Assembly (NCBI RefSeq): GCF_023534745.1
Contig: NZ_JAMHJQ010000003.1
Location: 304,504-368,503, forward strand
Source of the DNA: Streptomyces sp. 35G-GA-8
GTDB lineage: Bacteria; Actinomycetota; Actinomycetes; Streptomycetales; Streptomycetaceae
Length of the DNA: 64,000 bases
Reading direction: 5' to 3'
The notes under the pieces were generated by a model that did not search any database, was not told the origin of the DNA, and saw nothing but the letters and a program-made list of their open reading frames with translations. A program made the position numbers and the translations under genes. Each line of letters opens with the position of its first letter. Positions within the stretch are counted from its first letter, which is position 1. Positions 17,595 to 25,220 of the stretch are shown here, piece by piece.

Positions 17595-18707
17595 GTGACG
17601 CAGATGGACGATCCGCCGGCAGCCGCCGCCGTCGTGCGGCCTTTCCCCGGCACCTTCGCGGTGCGGACAGGGGTGGCGGACGACTGGGACGAGTACCTGG
17701 GCGCCGACGCCCCCGTGACACTGAGCCGTCGCTGGATCAAGCTCGCCGAGGGGCGTATCCCCGGGGGCGCGCGCACGCTGGAGCTCTCCGGTGACGGGGG
17801 ACCGTCCGTGGCGCTCGTCGGCGGCCCCATGGACCGGCCGACCGGCCATGTGCGGTTCGACCCCCACCGTGTGCTCTCCGGCGGGTCGGCCGACGAGGGC
17901 GTGGCCGAGCACGGACCGCACCCCTGGCAGGGGCTCGCCCCCGAAGAGGCCTTTCCCTGCTGCCTGTTGATGTTCCCGAACTACGAGACCGCCCCGGTCG
18001 GACCGGGTGCGCACGATCCCGCCGCGGTGCGGGCGTATGTCGACGGGCTCGTCGACTGGAGCCGGGAACAGGGCATGCGCAGCATCGCGGCGCTGTTCCT
18101 GAGGCCCGACTTCCCGGAGTTCCTGGACGCCCTGCGCACGCGCGGTTTCGATGTGGTCCCGATGGTCGACCGCTGTGACATGGACGTCACCTGGTCGGAC
18201 TTCGACGGATACGTGGCCGGGCTGCCGCGCAAGCGCCGCTTCGCCGTGCGCCGTGAGCTGCGGGACATCGCGCTCCGCGGCGTGGTGATCAGCGAGCGCG
18301 CCGTCCGGGACCAGGAGCCTGAACTGGTGCGGCTGCGCGCGCAGATCGTGACCAAATACGGCGGGACCCCGGACGCGGAGCGTGAGGCCGGCTCGCTGCG
18401 CCACCTCCGCGAGCACTTCGGCCCGGGGAACGTCATGGTGGTGGAGGCGCGGCAGGGCGACGCCCTCCTCTCCTTCAGCATTCTCGTCCGCGACGGAGCG
18501 CGGTGGACGGTTCTGATGAGCGGCACCGACTACGACCGCCCGGACGCCTCGTTCACCTACTTCGCCACGATGTTCTACCGGCCCGCCGAACTCGCCCCCC
18601 GGATGGGCATCACGTCGATGGCCTACGGCCTCGGCACGCTCCAGGCGAAGAAACTCCGTGGATGCACCGTCAACACGCTGTCCGCGGCCGCACTGTTGCT
18701 CGACTGA
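17595..18707 (+). CDS. GNAT/FemAB-like acyltransferase
   Basis: 370 residues, GTG start with GAAGGA 8 bp upstream. The C-terminal half has the GNAT-like pattern of the FemAB/peptidoglycan-recognition family: RRELRDIALRGVVI, then FGPGNVMVVEARQGDALLSFSILVRDG, YFATMFYRPAELA and MGITSMAYGLGTLQAKKLRGC. Related enzymes move acyl or aminoacyl groups onto amines. Known natural-product examples use aminoacyl-tRNA (valanimycin VlmA, dehydrophos DhpH) or join a polyketide acyl chain to a ribosomal peptide (goadvionin GdvG). It lies 127 bp after the VWD peptide gene. The peptide termini or its Lys side chains are obvious candidate acceptors, but the substrate is not proven. Confidence 0.8.
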   Translation: MTQMDDPPAAAAVVRPFPGTFAVRTGVADDWDEYLGADAPVTLSRRWIKLAEGRIPGGARTLELSGDGGPSVALVGGPMDRPTGHVRFDPHRVLSGGSADEGVAEHGPHPWQGLAPEEAFPCCLLMFPNYETAPVGPGAHDPAAVRAYVDGLVDWSREQGMRSIAALFLRPDFPEFLDALRTRGFDVVPMVDRCDMDVTWSDFDGYVAGLPRKRRFAVRRELRDIALRGVVISERAVRDQEPELVRLRAQIVTKYGGTPDAEREAGSLRHLREHFGPGNVMVVEARQGDALLSFSILVRDGARWTVLMSGTDYDRPDASFTYFATMFYRPAELAPRMGITSMAYGLGTLQAKKLRGCTVNTLSAAALLLD

Positions 18708-18720
18708 AGAGGAGAGGTCC

Positions 18721-19245
18721 GTGCCGCCACAACCGGTACCACCACACGACGGCAAGGTGTTGCTCGTAGCCGACCAGGGGCTCAAGTCCGGTGACCGGAT
18801 GACCCCGTCACAGGTCGACCGCAAAGTCGAGGACTTCTACGCCGCGATCGGCGGCGAGCCGTTCTTCCGGGCTCTGACCGCGCGCTTCTACGAACTCGTC
18901 GCCGAGGACGAGGTGCTGGCGCCGCTGTTCCCGGTGCCCGACTGGGCGACGCATGCCGATCGTCTTGCCGGGCACTTCGTCAGGATGTACGGCGACAATG
19001 ATCTGACCGCGGCCTGGGAACCGCGTCTGCATCAGGCGCACAGCCAGGTCCTCATCGCGCGGGAGCACCGGCTGCGCTGGCTGGAGCTGATGGCCCGGGC
19101 CGGTGCCTCCCTGAACGCCCCGGAATCCGAGTTCGGCGAGTTCATGACCATCATGAAGGTGGCCAGCGGCGAGATGATGGCGGCGTCGAGGGGCGCGGCG
19201 CTCGCGCGCGGCGAACGATTCCACTGGGACGGGTCGCCTCGATGA
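18721..19245 (+). CDS. Truncated haemoglobin (group II, trHbO-like)
   Basis: 174 residues from GTG 18721 (GAGGAGAGG just upstream). After a ~30-residue extension the globin begins at VEDFYAAIGGEPFFRALTARFYELV, followed by the APLFP and DWATHADRLAGHFVRMYGD segments. The likely proximal haem ligand is His107 in QAHSQVLI. The family binds O2 or NO and can supply oxygen or detoxify NO and peroxide. It is coupled by ATGA overlap to the FAD monooxygenase, which suggests support of an oxygenation step. The N-terminal extension is unusual; a GTG or ATG closer to the domain (18799) is possible. Confidence 0.88.
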   Translation: MPPQPVPPHDGKVLLVADQGLKSGDRMTPSQVDRKVEDFYAAIGGEPFFRALTARFYELVAEDEVLAPLFPVPDWATHADRLAGHFVRMYGDNDLTAAWEPRLHQAHSQVLIAREHRLRWLELMARAGASLNAPESEFGEFMTIMKVASGEMMAASRGAALARGERFHWDGSPR

Positions 19246-20888
19246 CCGGTCGGCCGCCGCGCCGTGTGGCGGTCGTCGGCGCGGGGGCGGCGGGGGCGTT
19301 CTTCACCCTGGAACTCTCGCGCCTGCGACCGGACATCACCATCGATCTCTACGACCGGGACAGTCGGGGACCGGGCGCCGGAATCGTGATGTCCACCGAC
19401 TTCATGGATCGCGTCCAGCGCGTCTTCCCGCGCGCCTTCGCGCTGCCTCCGACGGCCAGGGGCAGCTGGAACCGCACACTGACACTCTGTGGTGACGAGC
19501 GCATCTGGTCGGGTGCCTACGGCATGGTGGGACTGCGTCGCAGGACCTTCCAGGGCCATGTGCGCGCACTGGCGGCGGAGTTGCCGCGGGTGCGCCTGAT
19601 CCGCCGGACCGTCTCCTCGATACCGCAGGGGCGGGACGCGCCCGACGTGGTCGTCCTCGCCGACGGGGCGGGCAGCGGGTTGCGCCGCTCCCGGCCCCAG
19701 GCGTTCGGCACGACCGTCACCGCCGGGCGGACCCGGTTCCTGTGGGCCGCCGCACCCGTCGTACGGGAGCCCTCGTTCATCCTCAAGGACCTCCGTCCGG
19801 GGCTGCTGATCGTGCACTCCTATCCGCACGCCGCCGACGAGAGCACGTTCATCGTCGAGGCGGACCCCGCCACCCTGGCCGGGCACGGGCTGGACGACCG
19901 GCCGCTCCCCGAGGTCGAGAAGCGGCTCGCCGCGATCTTCGCCGACGAGCTGCGCGGTGCGCCGCTGTACGCCCAGACATCGGGCTGGCGGCCGTTCCGT
20001 ACGATCGTCAACGAGCGCTGGCACGACGGCCGGTCCGTGCTCATCGGCGACGCCGCGCACACCGTGCACTTCTCCACCGGCTCGGGAACCACACTGGCGA
20101 TCGACGACGCGCTCTGCCTCGCCGGTGCGCTCGCCGAGGGGACCTCGGTCCCCGCGGCGCTCGACACCTACGCGCGCACCCGCCAACCGGTGATCGCGGC
20201 GGCGCAGGCCGAGGCCCGGGAGAGCGTGGAGTGGTTCGAGACGCTCTGCCGCCGCGGCCGGACGCACGGCCACCGCACGGTCTTCGCTCTGCGCAGCCGG
20301 CGGCCGATGAACACCTTCGACCGGCTGCGCCACCGCGACCCGGAGTTCGTGGCGGGGACCGTGCACCGGCTCGCGGGCCGTCCCACCGACGCCGAGCCCC
20401 GTGATGTGCCGCTCACGATCGGAGGGCTGACCCTGGAGGGCCGTGTCGCGGAGGCGGACGGCTCCTGGGAGAAGCCGGGCGGACTGATCCTGCGCACGGC
20501 GGACGGTGCCGTGCGCTGCCCCGTCGTGGACGGCGCGGCGGATCCGCGCGTGTTGAAGGCCGCGGGTGCGCGGGCGGTGGGGCTGCTGGTCCCGGTGTCC
20601 ACCCCGGACGAGTCGACGGCCGGGGATCCGGCCGCCGTCGCGGTCGACGCCGAGGCGCGGGGCTTCGACTTTCTCGCCGTACCCGCCCAGTCCGGTACGG
20701 GCCGCATCGCCCGCACCAGGCGCGCCGAGGAGCTGACGTACGCCGGAAACCTCCCGGTGGCGCTGCTCTCGGCGGTGGACCTCCCGGCGGACGAGATCAA
20801 CACGCTGATCGCCTCCGGACGCACGGACCTGGTCGCTCACGTGCCCGCCGATCCGCCGGGCACCCCGGCCCGGCACGAACCGGCGTAG
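19242..20888 (+). CDS. FAD-dependent monooxygenase with a reduced OYE-like tail (anthraniloyl-CoA monooxygenase-like)
   Basis: 548 residues. The N-terminal 375 are a class A flavoprotein hydroxylase: VVGAGAAGAFF for FAD, an ADGAGSGLR segment, and GDAAHTVHFSTGSG. Details such as TRFLWAAAPV and GLLIVHSYP resemble the monooxygenase half of anthraniloyl/salicylyl-CoA 5-hydroxylases and VioD. Those enzymes often carry an Old Yellow Enzyme barrel of about 370 residues; here only about 150 remain. The remnant starts like OYE (LTLEGRVAEADG) and ends like it (LPADEINTLIASGRTDLVAH), without the FMN core. It should therefore be a hydroxylase without ene-reductase activity. It overlaps the globin gene. 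An aromatic substrate, possibly Trp or an aryl thioester, is inference. Confidence 0.85.
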   Translation: MTGRPPRRVAVVGAGAAGAFFTLELSRLRPDITIDLYDRDSRGPGAGIVMSTDFMDRVQRVFPRAFALPPTARGSWNRTLTLCGDERIWSGAYGMVGLRRRTFQGHVRALAAELPRVRLIRRTVSSIPQGRDAPDVVVLADGAGSGLRRSRPQAFGTTVTAGRTRFLWAAAPVVREPSFILKDLRPGLLIVHSYPHAADESTFIVEADPATLAGHGLDDRPLPEVEKRLAAIFADELRGAPLYAQTSGWRPFRTIVNERWHDGRSVLIGDAAHTVHFSTGSGTTLAIDDALCLAGALAEGTSVPAALDTYARTRQPVIAAAQAEARESVEWFETLCRRGRTHGHRTVFALRSRRPMNTFDRLRHRDPEFVAGTVHRLAGRPTDAEPRDVPLTIGGLTLEGRVAEADGSWEKPGGLILRTADGAVRCPVVDGAADPRVLKAAGARAVGLLVPVSTPDESTAGDPAAVAVDAEARGFDFLAVPAQSGTGRIARTRRAEELTYAGNLPVALLSAVDLPADEINTLIASGRTDLVAHVPADPPGTPARHEPA

Positions 20889-20946
20889 GGGCGCGATGAC
20901 CACGCGTACGACACAGGCGGGACCGACGGTGCAGAGGACGAGGAGC

Positions 20947-21402
20947 TCAGAAGTAATGGCTCATCAATTCGGTGGACCACCGCGGTACCCGGATCTCGCC
21001 GCGCGGCGCGAACTCCGGGAGACAGGGCTTGACATCGAGCACCGGGCTGCCGTCCAGGGCGTCGAGACCGCGGACCGAGAGCGTGAGACCGTCGACCGCC
21101 ACCAGCTCGCAGATGGTGACGCCCAGGTGATTGGGCCGGTTCGGCGCGCGCTGGGCGAGTATCCCCGTCCGGGGCCACGACGGATTTCCCCGGGGGTGTT
21201 GCGTTTCCCGGCAGACCCGGTCGATCCGATGAAAGAGGAACACGACCTCGACATGAGAGTAATCGCCCAGTCCCAGCGTCGCGTCCGCGCCCAATTCCGC
21301 CGGATCGATTTCGATGCGGCATTCGACGCTTCCCCAGTTGTCCTCGACGGACTCCCGCCGCGATCCGCGGACGGTACCGATGGGGACGAACGAATATGGC
21401 AT
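20947..21402 (-). CDS. TrmO/TsaA-like SAM-dependent methyltransferase
   Basis: 151 residues from ATG 21402, chosen because AAAGGGA precedes it; an in-frame GTG further upstream has none. The family signature is clear: FVPIGTVRGSR at the start, YSHVEVVFLFHRID, and RAPNRPNHLGVTICELV, with DVKPCLPEFAP near the end. TrmO methylates N6-threonylcarbamoyl-adenosine 37 in tRNA. A housekeeping role is possible, but a homologue inside a biosynthetic cluster, divergent from the exporter gene, may act on a cluster intermediate. It converges on the FAD monooxygenase gene. Confidence 0.88.
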   Translation of the reverse strand: MPYSFVPIGTVRGSRRESVEDNWGSVECRIEIDPAELGADATLGLGDYSHVEVVFLFHRIDRVCRETQHPRGNPSWPRTGILAQRAPNRPNHLGVTICELVAVDGLTLSVRGLDALDGSPVLDVKPCLPEFAPRGEIRVPRWSTELMSHYF

Positions 21403-21494
21403 GGAAATCCCTTTCGACGCGGCCGTCCCAGAATTCTCGATCATGCCCGCGTCCTGACAGAGCGTCAATCCTCACCCCGGGCGGGAGCCTGCAC

Positions 21495-22793
21495 ATGACC
21501 GATGCCGAGCGGATTCAGCGGGGCCGTACCTCGATCTGGTCCAAGCTGTTGCCGGAACCGGGACCCGGGCGGCTTCTTGTGCTGTGCACAGCCGTGGCGA
21601 GTCTCGGCAACGGCCTGTACATGGCGGGCGGTGCCGTCTACTTCGTCCGGGTGGTGGGACTGTCCCCGGGACAGGTGGGCATCGGCCTGTCGACGGCCGG
21701 TGTGATGGCCCTCGTGCTCGGCGTCCCGGTCGGCTTCCTGGCCGACCGCTTCGGGCCGCGCGGCACCACCGCCGTGCTCGCGCTGTGCAAGGCGGCGATG
21801 CTGATCTCAGCGGCGTTCGTCCACTCCTTCCCCGCGTACGTGCTGATGGCGGCGTTGCTGGGCACCGCCGAGCAGACCGGCCATGTGGCGCGCGGCGCAC
21901 TGGTGTCGGGGGTCATGGGCAAGGAAGGGCGGGTGAAGCTGTCGGCCTATATGCGATCCGTGTTCAACGGGGGTTTCGCGCTGGCCTCGTTGGCGGCCGG
22001 CTTCGTCATCGCCGTCGACTCGCCCGCTGTCTATCTCGCCCTGTTCTGGGGGAACGCCGCCGCGATGGTGGTCGTGTCCGGGCTGTACATGCGATTGCCT
22101 CGGGTGCCCCGGCAGCCGAGGAAGCCACGTCGCAAGGGCGGTCCCTCGGCGGTGCGGGACATGCCGTACATCCTGGTCGCCCAGGTGTCCGGGCTCGCCA
22201 GGATCGGTCCGACGGTGCTCGCGCTCGGCATACCGCTGTGGCTGGTGACCCATACCGACGCGCCACGGGCGATGGCGGCCTGGCTGATGCTCATCAACAC
22301 GCTGATGGTGGTGTTCCTCCAGGTGTATGTCGCCCGTGACGCCGACACGGTGTCCGGCGCGAGCCGCCTGCAGCGGTGGGCGTTCCTGGTGCTCGCGGTC
22401 GCGTGCGCGGCCGCGGCCCTGTCCGGCGGCATCCCGGGGTGGGCCGCCGCCGCGGTGCTCGCCGTCGCCACTGTGCTCTTCACGCTCGGCGAGATCTGGG
22501 GGGAGGCGGCCCGCTGGGGCCTGCGCTACGAGTTGGCGCCCGACAACGCCCAGGGGCAGTACGGCGGGGTCTTCGCCACCGGCGACGCCCTCGCGGTGAT
22601 CGCGGGCCCCGTCCTCGTGACGACCGTGCCGGACCGCCTCGGCCTCGTCGGCTGGCTGCTGCTCGCCGCCCTCTTCATGGTCTCCCTGGCGCTCAGCGCT
22701 CCGGCCGTGCGCTGGGCCGTGCGCACGCGCGTCCCCGATTCCGAAGAGAGCAATTCACGAGACGCCGTGCCCACCACCACGCCACGACAATGA
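21495..22793 (+). CDS. MFS transporter, probable cluster exporter
   Basis: 432 residues from ATG 21495 (GGGAG upstream). It has twelve hydrophobic segments and the loop 2-3 motif GFLADRFGPRGTT. Clusters in this orientation commonly export their product with such a carrier. It is divergent from the TrmO-like gene by about 90 bp and followed by the DUF6879 gene 47 bp downstream. The substrate is unknown. Confidence 0.92.
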   Translation: MTDAERIQRGRTSIWSKLLPEPGPGRLLVLCTAVASLGNGLYMAGGAVYFVRVVGLSPGQVGIGLSTAGVMALVLGVPVGFLADRFGPRGTTAVLALCKAAMLISAAFVHSFPAYVLMAALLGTAEQTGHVARGALVSGVMGKEGRVKLSAYMRSVFNGGFALASLAAGFVIAVDSPAVYLALFWGNAAAMVVVSGLYMRLPRVPRQPRKPRRKGGPSAVRDMPYILVAQVSGLARIGPTVLALGIPLWLVTHTDAPRAMAAWLMLINTLMVVFLQVYVARDADTVSGASRLQRWAFLVLAVACAAAALSGGIPGWAAAAVLAVATVLFTLGEIWGEAARWGLRYELAPDNAQGQYGGVFATGDALAVIAGPVLVTTVPDRLGLVGWLLLAALFMVSLALSAPAVRWAVRTRVPDSEESNSRDAVPTTTPRQ

Positions 22794-22840
22794 GCCTTCG
22801 ACCCGACCAGTTGGATTCGGCTCGCCCCAAGGAGTCAGCG

Positions 22841-23377
22841 ATGTCCAGTAATCTGCCCGCCTTCAAGGAACTCATCGGCCAGGCGAAGCATTCGGCCATT
22901 CATCTTGAGATGCGCGACATGTACACCCCGCAAGGCGCGCTTTTCGTGGACTGGCAGGCCGGCAAACCGATCGAGTACGACCGGCACCTCGACTGGGTCG
23001 AGCTCGTGCAGGAGACCGTGGGCCGCGGTGTCGACTGGCGGCGGCTGCGGATCGTCTCGGAGCCGGTCACGGACTTCATCCGCTACGAGTGGGAGACGAC
23101 GACCATCGTCAACGTCCCGGCGGGCGAGAAGGTGCGCTGGCTGCCCCGCCGCCAGGTGTCCGACCTGCTGCTCCCGGGCAACGACTTCTGGGTGTTCGAC
23201 GGCCGGCTGGTCCGTTTCACGCACTTCGCGGGCGACGGCTCGTGGGGACCGCACGAACTGACCGAGGACCCGGCCCTGGCGAAGATGTGCACCGACGCGT
23301 TCGAGGCGGTCTGGGAGCGCGGCATCGACCACGCGGAGTACGAGCCGGTGTGGGCTCCCGCCGCCGAGAAGGGCTGA
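22841..23377 (+). CDS. DUF6879-family protein
   Basis: 178 residues from ATG 22841 (AAGGA 8 bp upstream). The conserved stretches of this actinobacterial family are present: HSAIHLEMRDMYTP, RIVSEPVTDFIRYEWETT, EKVRWLPRRQVSDLLLPGNDFWVFD. The function is unknown; in many genomes these genes sit next to small XRE/helix-turn-helix regulators. Here it lies between an exporter and a deacetylase on the same strand. A role in the cluster is not demonstrated. Confidence 0.88.
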   Translation: MSSNLPAFKELIGQAKHSAIHLEMRDMYTPQGALFVDWQAGKPIEYDRHLDWVELVQETVGRGVDWRRLRIVSEPVTDFIRYEWETTTIVNVPAGEKVRWLPRRQVSDLLLPGNDFWVFDGRLVRFTHFAGDGSWGPHELTEDPALAKMCTDAFEAVWERGIDHAEYEPVWAPAAEKG

Positions 23378-23384
23378 ACCGCCC

Positions 23385-24116
23385 GTGGCCGAACCGTACG
23401 CCCCGATGCCCGACGACTGGCAGCGCGCGCTGGCCGTCGTCGCCCACCCCGACGATCTGGAGTACGGCCCGGCGTGTGCCGTGGCGGCCTGGACCGCCGC
23501 GGGCCGCGAGGTGGTCTATCTGATGGTGACACGCGGGCAGGCCGGCATGGACACCATGGATCCCCGGGAGGCGGCACGCGTCAGGGAACAGGAGGAGCTG
23601 CGGGCCGCCGCCCTCGTCGGTGTGAAGGAGGTCGAGTTCCTGGACCATCGGGACGGCGTCGTCGAGTACGGTCTGCCGCTGCGCCGCGACATCGCCGCCG
23701 CCATCCGACGGCATCGCCCCGAGATCCTGGTCACGCTCAACTTCCACGAGCGATGGCGGGGCGGCGACTGGAATTCTCCCGACCACCGTCATGTGGGCCG
23801 CGCCCTGCTGGACGCGGCGGGTGACGCCGGCAACCGGTGGATCTTCCCCGAACTCGCCGAGGAGGGGCTGGAACCCTGGAAGGGCGTACGGTACGCGGCC
23901 GTCGGCGGCTCGCCGCTCGCCGACCACGCCGTCGACGTGACGGGCTTCCTGGACCAGGGCGTGGCCGCCCTGGAGGCCCACCGGTCATACCTCGACTATC
24001 TGGGCCCGGACCATCCCATGGCGGACGCCCGTGCGTTCCTGGAGAGGAAGGTACGGACGTTCGGCGAGCGGTTCGGTGGTACCCCGGCCATCGCGTTCGA
24101 ACTGATCGGCGTCTGA
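23385..24116 (+). CDS. PIG-L family deacetylase
   Basis: 243 residues, GTG start 7 bp after the previous stop. The zinc site of the LmbE/PIG-L family is visible as AHPDD near residue 24, with a downstream SPDHRHVGRAL segment carrying the third ligand. Family members deacetylate N-acetylglucosamine-containing compounds or cleave mycothiol conjugates. In a biosynthetic cluster it may remove an N-acyl protecting group or process mycothiol adducts; the sequence does not decide. Confidence 0.9.
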   Translation: MAEPYAPMPDDWQRALAVVAHPDDLEYGPACAVAAWTAAGREVVYLMVTRGQAGMDTMDPREAARVREQEELRAAALVGVKEVEFLDHRDGVVEYGLPLRRDIAAAIRRHRPEILVTLNFHERWRGGDWNSPDHRHVGRALLDAAGDAGNRWIFPELAEEGLEPWKGVRYAAVGGSPLADHAVDVTGFLDQGVAALEAHRSYLDYLGPDHPMADARAFLERKVRTFGERFGGTPAIAFELIGV

Positions 24117-24160
24117 CTCGGGCCGGCTTGACGTCACCCACGACCGCGCTCTATCTCTGG

Positions 24161-24190
24161 AGTTGAACACTGGAGATCAACTCTAGTTGA
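24161..24190. promoter_or_regulatory. Possible operator: AGTTGA/TCAACT inverted repeat
   Basis: AGTTGA at 24161-24166 faces TCAACT at 24177-24182, and AGTTGA recurs at 24185-24190. This lies just upstream of the methyltransferase gene, in a stretch less GC-rich than its surroundings. It could be a regulator site or promoter element. Confidence 0.4.
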
Positions 24191-24211
24191 AGCAGGAGTC
24201 GTGGAGTGTTA

Positions 24212-25048
24212 ATGCAGCCGATCGCCAACACCCAGCAAGCGGAAGCGTGGAACGGTCACGAGGGAGCACACTGGGCCGACAACCCCGACCGCTACGACTC
24301 GTTGAACGGCGGATTCAACGACGCGCTGTTCGAGGCCGCCGCGATCGGCGAGCGCGATCGCGTGCTCGACATCGGATGCGGCACGGGCCAGACCACCCGT
24401 CTCGCCGCTCGCAGGGCGGCCCTGGGACAGGCGGTGGGGATCGACATCTCCGCCCCCATGGTGGAGCGCGCGCGGGCCGTCGCCACCGGGGAAGGCATCG
24501 ACAACGCGGTCTTCGAACAGGGCGACGCGCAGGTCCATGCCTTCCCCGCCGGCCACTACCACGTCGCCGTCAGCCGAGGCGGGGTCATGTTCTTCGCCGA
24601 CCACATCGCCGCGTTCGGCAATATCGGCGGCGCGCTGCGGCCCGGCGGCCGGCTCGCCTTCATCTGCCCGCAACTGCCCTCCCCCGACGGGGACTCGGCC
24701 CGGATCTTCGCGCCGGTGAACGCGCTCGTCCGCCGCCCGTCTCCCGCGCAGCGGGGCATGGTGTCGCTCTCCGATCCCGCACGCGTCCACGAAGTGCTCA
24801 CGGCCGCGGGGTTCACCGAGGTGACGGTGGACCCCGTCGAAGGGCTCGTCGACTGGGGACGCAACGCCGAGGAGGCCGTGGACTTCTACTTCGCGATGGG
24901 ACCGGTCCGCTTCAACCTCGCCGGCCTGGACGAGGAGATCGTCGGGAATGCCCGCGAGCAGGTGAGGACGGCGCTGCGACCGTACGAGACCCCGGACGGC
25001 GTGCGGCTGCGCGGCGCCGTCTGGCTGGTGACGGCCACGCGCCCCTGA
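24212..25048 (+). CDS. Class I SAM-dependent methyltransferase
   Basis: 278 residues from ATG 24212, with GGAG 6 bp upstream. The SAM motif is VLDIGCGTGQTTRLA at residues 51-65, followed by GIDISAPMVERAR (motif II) and the LRPGGRLAFICPQ strand. It resembles UbiE/ArsM-like small-molecule methyltransferases. It is separated from the deacetylase by 95 bp containing a candidate operator. The N-, O- or C- nature of the acceptor cannot be read. Confidence 0.9.
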   Translation: MQPIANTQQAEAWNGHEGAHWADNPDRYDSLNGGFNDALFEAAAIGERDRVLDIGCGTGQTTRLAARRAALGQAVGIDISAPMVERARAVATGEGIDNAVFEQGDAQVHAFPAGHYHVAVSRGGVMFFADHIAAFGNIGGALRPGGRLAFICPQLPSPDGDSARIFAPVNALVRRPSPAQRGMVSLSDPARVHEVLTAAGFTEVTVDPVEGLVDWGRNAEEAVDFYFAMGPVRFNLAGLDEEIVGNAREQVRTALRPYETPDGVRLRGAVWLVTATRP

Positions 25049-25220
25049 CCCTCGGCTCGAACAGGGCCTCCCGGCGTGGGGACGAATGCACATTGTCTTA
25101 AGAAGTTGCCCAGACCGGCACCGCGACACTGGGCGGGGCGCCTGGGGCGGGAATCACTGATCCGCCGGATCCCGGGCCTCCCTTCCGACGAAGCGAGCAC
25201 GTCATTCCTGGGGGCCCTGA

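Noticed and set aside
17270-18707. A lanthipeptide, lasso or thiopeptide locus
   Set aside because: The peptide has no Cys, and no LanM/LanB, YcaO, lasso cyclase or radical SAM gene is nearby.
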